NCBI GenBank assembly: GCA_963810945.1
Contig: CAWEPI010000014.1
Location: 283,102 to 347,101 of the forward strand
DNA: 64,000 bases
DNA from: JAOUEA01 sp963810945
GTDB taxonomy: Bacteria > Actinomycetota > UBA4738 > HRBIN12
Reading direction: 5' to 3'
Under the pieces are notes generated by a model. That model saw nothing but the letters and a program-made list of their open reading frames with translations. It did not search any database and had not been told where the DNA came from. Positions 18,701-28,073 of the stretch are shown here, one piece after another. The first letter of the stretch is position 1. Each line of letters opens with the position of its first letter. Both the position numbers and the translations under genes were made by a program.

Positions 18701-19233
18701 TCATCCGAACGGGGACGTGCTCTCGGTGAGCGTCGGCAGGGCAGTCGTGACCACCTCGTCGAGCCGCAGGAACGCGCCGACGTGCCCGACGCCCGCGATG
18801 TGGACGCTCCGCACGTTGGGGATCCGTCGCGCCATCGTCTCCTGGATGTCGTCAGGGTCCTCGTCCGTGCCGGCGATCAGCAGCGTGCGCGCGGCGATCA
18901 TCTCGAGCGCGTCCCACGGATCGGGCGTGGCGGCGTTCACATCGATCGACAGCGTGAACTGCCTCGGGTCGGTGCCGAGGAAGTCGTCGCGCAGCCAGGC
19001 CGGGAGCACCAGCGCCTCGTCCCGTTCGATCGCGGCGACGACCGCCTCCATCCCTCCGACCCGCCCCGGCTCGTCGTACACCGACTCGGTGGGCTCGACC
19101 TCCGGAGGGTCGAAGACGGTCCCGAGCACGACGAGACCTACGACACGGGGATCGCGCGCGGCCAGAGGACGGGCGAGCCGGAGCCGACATCCTCGAAGGA
19201 GAGCTGGACGCCCCCGCGTTCGATGGTCGGCAT
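18701..19233 (-). pseudogene. Alpha/beta hydrolase gene with internal deletion
   Basis: The first 22 codons from ATG 19233 (MPTIERGGVQLSFEDVGSGS) are a standard hydrolase start, just before the oxyanion loop. The sequence then jumps, out of frame, to DPRVVGLVVLGTVFDPP, which in this family follows the nucleophile elbow. The C-terminal half is complete: lid region, TLLIAGTDEDPDD and the catalytic-His segment IAGVGHVGAFLR. The HG loop and GxSxG elbow are missing, so about 200-300 bp have been lost. It cannot be an active hydrolase. Confidence 0.7.
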
Positions 19234-19237
19234 GCAG

Positions 19238-19432
19238 CTAGATCGCGACGCTCCGGTCTCTGACGAGGTAGGCGACGATCAGCGCAGCGGGGAAGAAGAA
19301 CAAGCTGAAGATGAAGAACAGGATGAAGCTGTGTCCCTTGCGGGCCGCCACCCGCGCCGGCCAGAAGGCGATCGCCACCCAGATGAGCAGGGCCAAGAAC
19401 CACCAGAGCCAGAATCCGGACATCGCGAGCAT
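19238..19432 (-). CDS. Small two-helix membrane protein
   Basis: A 64-residue protein with two transmembrane helices, FWLWWFLALLIWVAIAFW at about 7-24 and FILFFIFSLFFFPAALIVAY at about 37-56, and a basic loop RVAARKGHS between. It ends five bases before the start of the broken hydrolase gene. Such proteins are common in actinobacteria and have no known role. The ATG at 19432 and a second ATG three codons later are both possible. Confidence 0.65.
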   Translation of the reverse strand: MLAMSGFWLWWFLALLIWVAIAFWPARVAARKGHSFILFFIFSLFFFPAALIVAYLVRDRSVAI

Positions 19433-19582
19433 CTCTCAACTCCTACGTCGACGGTGGCGGCGAGCCCCGCCGCTCGGCGATATCTAAACACAGTCGCGAG
19501 CTGCGTCAGGGTCTGCTTCATGAAGGATCGCGCGTGCCTCCTGCGACGCGTACAGTCCTCTGCACCTACGGAGGAGGCACCC

Positions 19583-19990
19583 TTGGCACCGGATCCCGAG
19601 CAACTTCGCGCGTTCGCCGAGGGCTACACCGCAGCGTGGTGCAGCATGGACCCGGATGCGGTCGCCGCGCACTACGCGCCGAACGGGTCGCTCGCGATCA
19701 ACGGTGGACCGCCCGCTGTGGGCCGCGACGCCCTGGCAACTGTCGCCGCTAGCTTCTACGAGGCCCTCCCCGACATGCAGGTGTTCTTCCGCGATCTCGT
19801 CGTGGACGGGGACCGGATCGAGTACCTCTGGACCTTCACCGGAACGAACACCGGCCCGGGTGGCACCGGCAACGCGGTCCGGGTGGACGGCTTCGAGTCG
19901 TGGACCCTCGACGAGGATGGCCTCATCGCCGCCTCGATCGGGAGCTACGACGCCGAGGAGTACGCGCGCCAGTTGGCCGAAGGTGTGTAG
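19583..19990 (+). CDS. SnoaL-like (NTF2-fold) protein
   Basis: A 135-residue protein of the polyketide-cyclase-like SnoaL fold: N-terminal helix FAEGYTAAWCSMDPDAVAAHY, followed by ALPDMQVFFRDLVVDGDRI and a C-terminal sheet (YLWTFTGTNTG, VDGFESWTLDEDG). The family includes cyclases, isomerases and proteins without known activity. The best start is TTG at 19583, because GGAGGAGG lies five bases upstream; no ATG or GTG precedes the domain in a sensible place. Confidence 0.7.
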   Translation: MAPDPEQLRAFAEGYTAAWCSMDPDAVAAHYAPNGSLAINGGPPAVGRDALATVAASFYEALPDMQVFFRDLVVDGDRIEYLWTFTGTNTGPGGTGNAVRVDGFESWTLDEDGLIAASIGSYDAEEYARQLAEGV

Positions 19991-20053
19991 ACGGCCTTGA
20001 GCGAGGTACAAGGGCGACATCGCCCGATCGGAGGACGACCAGGGTCGCTCCGG

Positions 20054-20485
20054 TTAGTGGTCTTCCGCCTGGGACTCCGCGTCGAACTCCAGCGAGACCG
20101 AGTTCATGCAATAGCGATCCCCCGTCGGCTGCGGTCCATCAGGGAACACGTGTCCCAGGTGGCCACCGCACCGAGCGCACGTGACTTCCGTGCGGCTCAT
20201 CCAGAGGCTCCGGTCCTCATGAAGATCCACCGCTCCCGGTTCGATCGGGTCCCAGAAGCTCGGCCAGCCTGTGCCCGATTCGAACTTCGTCGTCGAGCTG
20301 AACAGTGCTTCGCCGCACCCCGCACATCGGTAGATGCCGGGGTCCTTCGATGACGCATACGCACCCGTGAAGGGGCGTTCCGTTCCCTTGTTGCGAAGGA
20401 CCTCGAACTGCTCGGGGGTCAATCGGCGTCGCCACGCTTCCTCGGACTGCGGGATCCTCTCGGGATCAGACTTCGACTTCCGCAC
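20054..20485 (-). CDS. msrB: Peptide-methionine (R)-S-oxide reductase MsrB
   Basis: A 143-residue enzyme that reduces methionine-R-sulphoxide in proteins. Seen in the sequence: YRCAGCGEALFSS and VTCARCGGHLGH (four Zn-binding Cys), the substrate segment ESGTGWPSFW, and the catalytic Cys in RYCMNSVSLEF. The Arg-His-Asn arrangement of MsrB is intact. GTG 20485 is chosen because AAAGGAG lies five bases before it; an ATG at 20506 gives a seven-residue extension without a ribosome site. It is a single gene, not fused to MsrA. Confidence 0.92.
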   Translation of the reverse strand: MRKSKSDPERIPQSEEAWRRRLTPEQFEVLRNKGTERPFTGAYASSKDPGIYRCAGCGEALFSSTTKFESGTGWPSFWDPIEPGAVDLHEDRSLWMSRTEVTCARCGGHLGHVFPDGPQPTGDRYCMNSVSLEFDAESQAEDH

Positions 20486-20577
20486 TGGATCTCCTTTCGC
20501 CAACATCCAAGTCTCCGTCGGATCCGCTCCGTTACGCGGCACTGATGGACGGGAAGGCTCCGCGGGCTTGTTCCTCC

Positions 20578-21240
20578 TCATCCAAGGAGGCGGAGCACGA
20601 TATCGAGCCCGATGGGCATCAGCTCAGTAGGCCGAGGAAGGATCAAGGTGGGGATGCCGATGGAGACCGCCCCGCCATCGACGGGTGCCCAGTCACCGAC
20701 CATCAGCGCCTCACCCGCCTCCACCCCGAGTGCATCGAGGGCCATCTGGAACATCCTCGGGTCAGGTTTCTGGAAGCCGTGCTCGAATGACAGCACGTAG
20801 GCATCGATGAACTCATCGATCCCCTGCTCGATGCAGCTGGCACGGATATCGAAGTGGATGTTGCTGACGAGCGCCATCTTCACGCCCAGCGCTCGAACAG
20901 CGGCGAGCACTCCGGGGACGTCCGGGTAGAGAGGTCGGCTCCCAGGATCCCACTCGACCCGGTAGAGGGCCTCTGCGAGCTCCTCGTCGAGACCCGCTCG
21001 CTCGAACATCTGCATCGAGATCGGGAGGTGGAGCTCCGGTGAGGAGTCGATGTGACGTTCGGCTTCTACGAACTCGGGAGCTTCTGCGGCCGTGCGCAGG
21101 TTGACCACGACCTCCTCGACCTCATCGCGCTCGACCGGCCTACCGACGGACCCAAGCGCGCGCTCGACGAGCCACGTGGCCTCAGGGATGAGAACGAGTG
21201 TGCCCCGCCAGTCAAGAAGCAGGGCGCCATAGCGGCTCAC
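20578..21240 (-). CDS. HAD-superfamily hydrolase with altered motif I
   Basis: A 220-residue HAD protein with a C1-type helical cap. Motif I reads LLLDWRGTLV: the nucleophile Asp is present but the second Asp of DxD is Arg. Motif II is the Ser in ALVSNIHFD, motif III the Lys in HGFQKPDPRMF, and motif IV VGDWAPVDGG. The Asp-to-Arg change removes the usual acid/base of phosphatases, so phosphatase activity is doubtful; a dehalogenase-like or binding role is possible. The start is GTG 21240. Confidence 0.75.
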   Translation of the reverse strand: MSRYGALLLDWRGTLVLIPEATWLVERALGSVGRPVERDEVEEVVVNLRTAAEAPEFVEAERHIDSSPELHLPISMQMFERAGLDEELAEALYRVEWDPGSRPLYPDVPGVLAAVRALGVKMALVSNIHFDIRASCIEQGIDEFIDAYVLSFEHGFQKPDPRMFQMALDALGVEAGEALMVGDWAPVDGGAVSIGIPTLILPRPTELMPIGLDIVLRLLG

Positions 21241-21430
21241 TACCCGATGATGGCATGGACCCCGGACGGTCGCGCGAGCTCAGTTCACGTCTACCGGGTG
21301 CACGCCGTTGAGTTGAACCAGACGGTCATGCGCGGGTCCGGACAACATCGGATGCGACCACGGGCTCGCCGACGTGCGTTCGGTGTTGGCTCTGTGCCCG
21401 CACCCTGGGGCGGCTGAACGTCGCGGGAGG

Positions 21431-22351
21431 CTAGAGCAGGCCGTTCGCGATCAGGAAGTCCCGTGCCACGGTTGGCACATCTTGACCGTCCAACACGACC
21501 TTGCCCACGAGGACCGACACGTTCTCGGTGGTGAGCCTCGCGCTCACGGCATCGAGCGCATCGCGGATCTCGTCGTTCAGCTTGTCCGTGCGGATCACCG
21601 GCGTCAGGTTCTCGGCGTCCTGCAGATGCTTGTCGTCGACGAGGGGCACGAATCCGTTCGCGCTGATGCTGGGGTCCGTGGAGAACAGCAAGCCGATCTG
21701 AACCTCATCGCTCTCGAGCGCCGCGACGGTCTGCGGACCACCCGCGTCGAGCGGCGTGAAGTCGTCGAAGAGGATGCCGTACACGTCCTTCAGCCCCGTG
21801 AGACAGAAGAAGCGCTGTGCACATTCGGGCGGCGCGCCCAGCGTCAGCCGGTTCGCCACCGCCGCGAGCGACGACATCGTCGTCAGCCCGAACCGTTGGG
21901 CGGTCTCGGCGTTGGCCACGAACGTGTTGGTGTCTTGCGCCGGCGCCGGCGCCAGGACCGTGATCCCCCTCGCCGCGAGCAGCTCGCGGTCCTTCGCCAC
22001 GACGTCGTTGCGATCGTCCGACGGCTGCGCGTTCGCGTCGAGGAACAGGAGCAACGACGACAGGTACTCGGGCTTGAGGTCGATCTGCCCGGACTCGAGC
22101 GCGGACTGCGAGACCTCCCGCGACCGGAGATCCATCTGCCGCTCAACCGGGTACCCGGCGTGTTCGAGCACGTCCGCGTACATCTCCGCCACGATCTGGT
22201 TCTCGGTGAACGCGCCCGAGACGCCGACGACGATCGTCTCCTTGCCTCCTTCGCCGGAGGGGCGCGTTACCTCGGGTGTCGCCGGCGTGCATGCGACCGC
22301 GGCGGCACAGAGCGCGAGTGCGATCACCGCGATCCGGGCGGGCGTGCCCAC
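21431..22351 (-). CDS. Osmoprotectant (OpuAC/ProX-type) substrate-binding lipoprotein
   Basis: A 306-residue solute-binding protein with a lipoprotein signal (lipobox AAVACT). The two-lobed glycine-betaine-binding domain has IVVGVSGAFTENQIVAEMYA at its start, DLKPEYLSSLLLFLD (shown in part), and the C-terminal TPVIRTDKLNDEIRDALD. In this family it would deliver betaine, choline or carnitine to an ABC permease. No permease or ATPase is next to it. The start is GTG 22351, 15 bp after the cyclase stop, so the two may be one transcript. Confidence 0.8.
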   Translation of the reverse strand: MGTPARIAVIALALCAAAVACTPATPEVTRPSGEGGKETIVVGVSGAFTENQIVAEMYADVLEHAGYPVERQMDLRSREVSQSALESGQIDLKPEYLSSLLLFLDANAQPSDDRNDVVAKDRELLAARGITVLAPAPAQDTNTFVANAETAQRFGLTTMSSLAAVANRLTLGAPPECAQRFFCLTGLKDVYGILFDDFTPLDAGGPQTVAALESDEVQIGLLFSTDPSISANGFVPLVDDKHLQDAENLTPVIRTDKLNDEIRDALDAVSARLTTENVSVLVGKVVLDGQDVPTVARDFLIANGLL

Positions 22352-22366
22352 CTCGCGGCGACCCCC

Positions 22367-23714
22367 TCAAGACGGTTCCATCCCGGACGAGCGTTCACCG
22401 CCGTCGGAGGGTGCGTGCTGCCCGAGGAGGGCACGCACGGGCATCGCACCCTTGCCCTTGATGTCGACCATCTGGACGGGTCCGAACTCGTATCGATCCA
22501 TGACGTCCGTCGACGTTGGGTGCGAGACCAGCACCTGGCCGGGCTCGCCCGCCTCCTCGAGCCTGCTCGCGAGGTTCACCGTGTCGCCCCACACGTCGTA
22601 CGCGAACTTCCGCTCGCCGATCACGCCGGCGACGACGGGTCCGGTCGCGACGCCACCGCGGACCCTGATCGGGTCTCCGGACGGCCACCGCACCGTCCGC
22701 GATCCGGCGAGGATCTCGACCGCCATCGCCACGGTGGCCTCAGCATGATGCGTCATCGGGACGGGCGCGCCCGCGACGGCCATGTACGCGTCGCCGATCG
22801 TCTTGATCTTCTCGAGGCCATGCCGGTCGGCGATCTCGTCGAACCAGCGGAAGAGCCGATCGAGGGCCTCCGCGAACTCCTCCGGCGAGCAGCGGGCGGC
22901 CTGTTCCGTGGAACCGACGGCGTCGACGAAGATCACGCTCACGTCGTCGAACGCCTCCGCGATGCGCTCGCCGGATGAGGTCTTGAGCTGCTCGACCACC
23001 GCCTGCGGCAGGATGTTCAGCAGGAGCACGTCGGATCGACTGCGCTCTTGGTCCAGTTCTCGCTGACGGAGGAACAGCTGTCGCGTGAACCGCTCCATCC
23101 AGTAGGCGGCGAGCCCTCCCAGCACCGCGAACGAGACGAGATACAGCGTCGCGAGCACCCTGCTCACAGGGACGATGTATCGCGCCGTGAAGACGTAGGG
23201 GAGGTACACCGCGATGCCCACCAACGCGGTCAGCACGACGAGGACGAACCGCAACCGAAGGAGCGTGTACGTGAACGCGGTGATCAGGATGACGCCCACG
23301 TAGCCGTACTCGGCCGGCAGCGTGAGGATGTTCGACGCGTAGTACACCCAGATCACGATGCGTCGCGACGGCGATCGCGAAGGAGGTCCATTCCCAGACG
23401 CGACCGAAGATCCGCGTGTAGCTGAACGCGTAGCCGATGACCAGCATCGGGATGAACACGCCGAACCGGATCACCATGTCCAGCCGTTGGTCCTGGAGCG
23501 CCAGCATGTACGGGCGCAGCAGTATCCCCCACCCGATCCACAGTCCGATCCCGGCCAGGAACGCGAATCGGACGTTGCCGAGGTTGAGCTGGAAGCGATC
23601 CTCCCGGAACGCCGACTCGAGGGCAGGATCCCGGAACCGCAGGCGGAGACGTGCGAGGCGTTGCCTCACGGACCGGTCGTCCGGCTGGTCCTCTTGCGCG
23701 ATGGCGTCGATCAT
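22367..23714 (-). CDS. Six-helix membrane class III adenylate cyclase (one frame break)
   Basis: About 449 codons. Six transmembrane helices lie in the first half, beginning with AFLAGIGLWIGWGILL and ending with LYLVSFAVLGGLAAYWM. Then come a short coiled linker (LRQRELDQERSRSDVLLLN, shown in part) and a cyclase domain: VSVIFVDAVGSTEQAA, IKTIGDAYMAVAG, FAYDVWGDTVNLASRLE. The metal Asp residues and the WGDTVN motif are intact, so it should make cAMP. The frame shifts near 23,355, between the second and third helices. It is followed by the orphan betaine-binding protein. Confidence 0.82.
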
Positions 23715-23911
23715 CTGGGTCGTGGGTCCTCCAGGACCTCCAGATGATGACGGTCACGGGGTCGCCTTGTCAGCAGTCTCGGACACGCCCTTCGATGCCC
23801 GGCCGATGCTCGCTATCTTCGTCAGCAGCGGACAGGAGCAGGATGCGTCGATCGGGCGCCTCGGCTCCGAACCCGATCGCCCCGCACCGACTATCGTGTT
23901 TCGAACCCCCC

Positions 23912-24469
23912 ATGAGTCTCGACGGACGGTTCGACGCCGTCATCGCTGGCGCCAAAGCCGGAGCTACCTGGGCCTTGGAAGCCATCTACCTCGACCTTCA
24001 GCCGCGGCTGCTCCGCTACCTCGGCGCGATCGAGCCCGAGTTCTCCGAGGACCTAGCCACCGAGACCTGGCTCGGGCTGTCGAGAGCGCTCCCGAGCTTC
24101 GAGGGGGACGAGGGGTCCCTACGTGCCTTGCTGTTCACGATCGCGCGTCGCCGGGTGCTCGATCATCGTCGCCGGGAGGCGCGTCGCAGAACCGTTTCGA
24201 CGGACCCCGCAGATATCGCGCGGCTCGGGCCGGTGGCCGACGCGGAACATGAGGCCCTCGATCGTGTCGGGACGGACTGGGCCCTCGCGCGGATCGCAAC
24301 CCTGCCGTCAGATCAAGCGGAGGTTCTGGTGCTCCGCGTGATCGCGGACCTCTCCGTCCAGGAGGTGGCTACGATCGTGGGTAAGCGCCCTGGAGCGGTG
24401 CGCGCCCTCCAACTCCGGGGGCTGCGACGCCTGGCGCGGGAACTGTCCGGGGAGCCCGTAACGCGATGA
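23912..24469 (+). CDS. ECF-type sigma factor
   Basis: A 185-residue sigma factor. Region 2: WALEAIYLDLQPRLLRYLG ... EDLATETWLGLSRAL ... LFTIARRRVLDHRRRE. Region 4: ARIATLPSDQAEVLVLRVIA and the DNA-binding helix pair VQEVATIVGKRPGAVRALQ. No ribosome site precedes ATG 23912. Its last bases overlap the next gene (ATGA at 24466-24469), as in the pair at 5.3-7.3 kb. Confidence 0.85.
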   Translation: MSLDGRFDAVIAGAKAGATWALEAIYLDLQPRLLRYLGAIEPEFSEDLATETWLGLSRALPSFEGDEGSLRALLFTIARRRVLDHRRREARRRTVSTDPADIARLGPVADAEHEALDRVGTDWALARIATLPSDQAEVLVLRVIADLSVQEVATIVGKRPGAVRALQLRGLRRLARELSGEPVTR

Positions 24470-25290
24470 TCCCTCCCCGCGATCTAGATGGTGACATGGG
24501 ACCCGGACTCGATCAGGACACAGCCGAGCGACTCCTACGGGGTCGCGTGGCTCCGGATGACGCGCCTCCGGGCTACGCGCCCGTAGCGAGACTCCTGCAG
24601 GCGATGGCCGAGATGCCGAGCACCATCTCGACGGATGCGCCGAAGGCCGTCTCCGCCATGGCCGAAGAGATCGCGACCGTGACCACGGGCCCACCGGACG
24701 AGAAGAGGATCAACGTGACGGCGAAGTCCCACCTGGCTCGCGCGAAGATCGTTGCCGTCGTGGCCTTCGCGACCCTCTTCGGCACCGCAGGACTGGCGTT
24801 CGCTGGTGCCCTACCCGGCGGCGCCCAGGGGGTCGCCTCCGATGTGCTCGCCAAGATCGGCGTCACGGTGCCGGGGCCGGATGCTCACGCCGGTGATCAC
24901 CCGGACACGGGCGGGGCGATCAGCAGCGACGCCGCCGACGATCAACCGGATGCGAAGGACACGGCCAGCAGCGACGCACCGGACGACCAGGCGTCGACCG
25001 GTGGGTCGGGCCAGGGGAGCACGATCTCCCAGATCGCCACCACCACCACGGCCACCGGCGTGGACAAGGGGACCGAGATCTGCACGGCAGCGAGCCACGG
25101 CACGTGCCAGGCGGGTCAGCACGGTCAGGCGGGTCAGCACGGTCAGGCGGGTCAGCACGGTCAGGCGGGTCAGCACGGTCAGGCGGGTCAGCACGGTCAG
25201 GCGGGTCAGCACGGCGGAATGGGCGCGTCCGGCATCACCGGCGGTGCTCATATCAGTGCCGGCTCGCCCAACCGCCCCAGCCACCCATGA
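24466..25290 (+). CDS. Membrane partner of the ECF sigma factor with QAGQHG repeats
   Basis: A 274-residue protein translationally coupled to the sigma gene. The N-terminal 85 residues are cytoplasmic (AERLLRGRVAPDDAPPGYAP), then one membrane helix (IVAVVAFATLFGTAGLAFAG). The outside part is Asp/Ser/Thr-rich, has a Cys pair (TEICTAASHGTCQ), and ends in six perfect QAGQHG repeats and a Gly-rich tail. The His-rich repeat may bind metal. Position and build suggest an anti-sigma factor, but there is no ZAS motif. Confidence 0.75.
   Translation: MIPPRDLDGDMGPGLDQDTAERLLRGRVAPDDAPPGYAPVARLLQAMAEMPSTISTDAPKAVSAMAEEIATVTTGPPDEKRINVTAKSHLARAKIVAVVAFATLFGTAGLAFAGALPGGAQGVASDVLAKIGVTVPGPDAHAGDHPDTGGAISSDAADDQPDAKDTASSDAPDDQASTGGSGQGSTISQIATTTTATGVDKGTEICTAASHGTCQAGQHGQAGQHGQAGQHGQAGQHGQAGQHGQAGQHGGMGASGITGGAHISAGSPNRPSHP
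25108..25215 (+). repeat. Six tandem 18-bp repeats encoding QAGQHG
   Basis: Six head-to-tail copies of CAGGCGGGTCAGCACGGT, identical except for the last base of the final copy. Identity at silent positions points to recent slippage or unequal exchange. Copy number may differ between strains or be compressed by assembly. Confidence 0.95.
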
Positions 25291-25525
25291 TCGGATCTTG
25301 CTGGGTGATCCACCCATCATCGGAGCGCTGCGCAACTGGGCGATCGGTTCGGGTCGCTGTGCGGACGACGCCGCAGCGCCCTGTGATACGGACGATCAGC
25401 CCGGCGCCGCCAGCATCGGTCGCCATCTGCCCTCTTGGAGAAGCCCTACAGCGGGGGCCACCCATCGGTCATCGATTCACGAGTCACGCGAACGATGACC
25501 CAGGCGGCAACCAAGGGAGGGTTCG

Positions 25526-26026
25526 ATGCGGAAGATCATTTCGAGCGGGGTAGCACTTGCCGCGGCGATGGTGATACTTACGGCCACCGCCGCCTACGCC
25601 CTGCAACAGACCAACGGCTCCGGCTTGTCGCACAACGGGGCGAGCGTGGGATTCAACGCGAAAGCCAACTTGAAGGGCAACTTCACCTACACGACCCACG
25701 ACGGGACCGGGTTTCAGGTGAAATGCCGCGACGGATATACGCGCTACCAGAACCAGCCGCCCACCAGCCAAGGAGACCTCCGGACGCACGTGACGGCGAC
25801 GTGCAAGGACAAGGAAGGCACGACGATCTACATGGAGGTCTACTTCATCGATCGCGGCGAGCCTGGAGTCCGCGACGTCGAGCGGATCTTCTTCACCTAC
25901 GACGCGGCCTTCGCCCTGGACGCGAACGGCGATCCTGCGGTGTGGTTGACCGAGTGCAACACGGGTGCGAACGCTCCATGCAACGACGTGGGGATCATCC
26001 ACAAGGGGAACGTCCAGATCCACTAG
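25526..26026 (+). CDS. Secreted protein of unknown function
   Basis: A 166-residue protein with a clear Sec signal (MRKIISSGVALAAAMVILTA ending AYALQQ). The mature part is a single beta-rich domain with four Cys (VKCRDGY, TATCKDK, TECNTG, APCNDV), enough for two disulphides. I do not recognise the family. The ATG at 25526 follows GGGAGGG. No other secreted genes lie beside it. Confidence 0.65.
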   Translation: MRKIISSGVALAAAMVILTATAAYALQQTNGSGLSHNGASVGFNAKANLKGNFTYTTHDGTGFQVKCRDGYTRYQNQPPTSQGDLRTHVTATCKDKEGTTIYMEVYFIDRGEPGVRDVERIFFTYDAAFALDANGDPAVWLTECNTGANAPCNDVGIIHKGNVQIH

Positions 26027-26183
26027 GTCGGGAAGCACTCACCCGACGATCGGATACAGGGCTCCCAACGGCGGCTCGACATCCTGGCGGGATGGCCGGG
26101 ACGATCACCCGGCCATCCCGCATCGTCGATGGGCGATCGGGTCGACCGAGAACGAAGAAGCATGCGATCCGCTCGTCCGGGGG

Positions 26184-26330
26184 TCAGTCCTTCCCCATCT
26201 TGAAGAAGAACCAGTAGATGGCGTAGATCGCAAGAGCGGCGCCCCCCAGGAAGAGAGCGAAGACGATGAACGACCCGAACACCCAGGCAACCATGGGCAG
26301 GGACTCGACGAGGCTGTTCGCGAAAGGCAT
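26184..26330 (-). CDS. Very small single-pass membrane protein
   Basis: A 48-residue protein: a short N-terminus, a long hydrophobic helix (MVAWVFGSFIVFALFLGGAA, continuing), and a C-terminal FFFKMGKD. The start at ATG 26330 has GGGGGAG nine bases upstream. The reading frame is open further upstream but that part looks non-coding. Function unknown. Confidence 0.5.
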   Translation of the reverse strand: MPFANSLVESLPMVAWVFGSFIVFALFLGGAALAIYAIYWFFFKMGKD

Positions 26331-26842
26331 CCGTTCACACTCCCCCGACGCCTCGGCGAGGCGGCTTCGATGATCGGTTGAGCCTATTTCACCCGCGGCA
26401 CCCCCACCAACACGACCCGTTCGCGATCGGAAACCGGCGTCGGCAAGGCCTCCACTTCCGCCACTCCAGAGCCAGGCCTCACCGCCAGCGGGCGATCGCG
26501 GTCGACGCAGAACATCGCACCGGGTCGCGCATGCCTTCACCCCATCGAAGAGTCTGCGCGAACGTTTCGGCACCGGATCATCGGCTACGCCTCGGTCCGC
26601 TGAATGCTCGCGTCACTGACACCCGCCTCATGTCACCGTGTGTCGTTCCGAACACCGGCAAGGACCGGGTGACTCTCGCTTAGCAACGCTGGGTGCCGAA
26701 CGGCGTCGTGGTGTGGACCCGCCTTCCCACCTCGGCCGCGGCAGGGCCACGAGCGCCTGCATCGGCCGAGGGCGCCGGTCGCCGGGCGGTCGCGAGCGTC
26801 TTCTGTACGGTGTGATCCGAAGCCACGAAGGAGGGAACGCCG
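26331..26842. other. Intergenic region, no gene supported
   Basis: 512 bases between the small membrane protein and the next plus-strand gene. Frames here have unusual composition and no ribosome sites. The last 25 bases carry the GAAGGAGGG site of the next gene. No RNA gene or repeat recognised. Confidence 0.5.
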
Positions 26843-27292
26843 ATGACGGCGAAGTCCGCGTTCAGCGATGAGGGGTGGAAGACCGTGCTGGCAGGTCCGC
26901 CAAGTGCGGGCATGATCGTGCTCACCGCGCAGAGCGGTGGTACGTGGAGCGAGACGTGGGCGATGTCGAAGGCGTACGCGGGGGCCCGACAGCAGCATGG
27001 GGAGAGCGAGCTCCTGGACGAGGTCGTGTCGGCGAAGCCGAAGATGGAGCGCACGAGCTACCGGACGCCCGAGGAACTCCGGGAAGGCTGTCTCCAGCAG
27101 ATCCGCGACGCGATCGGGGTGTTGGATGGCACGGCGACACCGGAGGAGATCGATGACTACAAGGGGTTCATCGTGCATCTGACCCACGAGGTCGCGGCCG
27201 CACATCGGGAGGGCGGCCAAGACATCAGCCCCGCCGAGAGCGATGCGATCCAGGCCATCGCGGACACGCTCGGCGTGGCGGCCACCGACTAA
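26843..27292 (+). CDS. Conserved hypothetical protein, 149 aa
   Basis: A soluble 149-residue protein with a good ribosome site (AAGGAGGG) before ATG 26843. It begins with a beta segment (WKTVLAGPPSAGMIVLTAQ) and continues as helices (LREGCLQQIRDAIGVL, FIVHLTHEVAAAHRE). The short segment EGGQDISPAESDAIQAIADT resembles the end of small cytosolic stress proteins, but I cannot assign a family. No frame break. Confidence 0.6.
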   Translation: MTAKSAFSDEGWKTVLAGPPSAGMIVLTAQSGGTWSETWAMSKAYAGARQQHGESELLDEVVSAKPKMERTSYRTPEELREGCLQQIRDAIGVLDGTATPEEIDDYKGFIVHLTHEVAAAHREGGQDISPAESDAIQAIADTLGVAATD

Positions 27293-27679
27293 CCGCATAG
27301 GTACAGGCGGTGGGTCGGGGCTCTGCGGGAGCCCGCCTACGTCACTGCCCGGGCAAGCGCGTTCGCCGATCGCTACGACGCCAACGCGTCGCCGACGGCT
27401 CCGTTCCGTGTGCCTAGCAGAACCCCGCGACCCAGGTTGAAGAGGGCGCCTCGCTGGATGTGAGGCGCGGGCCAAGAGACCGCGTGTCACTTGAACCCGG
27501 CCGTGGGCCTCGGTGGACGGCGCTGCTGAGCGGTCCCCCAGCCCTATCGCGTCGCCGCCTCCTCAACCGACTCACCGACATGCGAACCCCGACCACGGAC
27601 TCCCCGACCGCGACGCGGCGACACCAGCGGTCGAGCATCAAGTCCGTGCGACACGCGGGAGCCCCAGCCACTCAAGCCG
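27293..27679. other. Intergenic region, no gene supported
   Basis: 387 bases at the end of two converging units (the plus-strand 149-residue gene and the minus-strand operon ending at 27680). Nothing coding recognised on either strand. I could not find a clear terminator hairpin with a T-run. Confidence 0.45.
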
Positions 27680-28073
27680 TTACGGCCGCTCCGGCTCCGG
27701 CGTCTGCTCAGGCTCCACCTCGGCGACTTCCGTCGCCTCGACGATCGCCTCCGCTGCTTCGACAGCCTTGATCGCCGTGATGGCCAGGAGTCTCGTAACG
27801 CCGGCCGCCACCTGCACCATCCCGCCGAGGACGCGCAGGCCCCCGCGTACCGTGCTGAAGATGGCATCGCTGAGTTGAGACCGTGGGGGCGCTGGATCTG
27901 TCATGTTGGCCATAGCCCATCTTGCCATGGTTGCGGAGGGGGGCAGTGTGGGAAGGGTGCGGACGAGCCGGCGCGAGCGGCGGCGCGGCCGGCTCGGGCA
28001 GCTCGATCGGTTCCGGGACGGGGACGGTGACCGGCTCGATCTCTCGCACCTCCTTCGGTTCACCGATCTCCAT
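27680..28073 (-). CDS. Small acidic/proline-rich protein, last gene of the SOS-linked operon (probable frame break)
   Basis: ATG 28073 with GGAGGAG upstream begins an acidic, Pro-rich segment (VREIEPVTVPVPEPIELPEP). About 45 residues on, the frame appears to shift into one ending at 27680. That frame encodes an amphipathic segment (LSDAIFSTVRGGLRVLGGMV), an Ala-rich helix and a Glu/Pro tail (VEPEQTPEPERP). I read it as one protein of about 130 residues, but two short genes are possible (the second from ATG 27928). The start overlaps the end of the WRVW-family gene. Confidence 0.4.

Noticed and set aside
25108..25215. CRISPR-like array
   Set aside because: The repeats are contiguous with no spacers and encode a hexapeptide repeat in a good reading frame.
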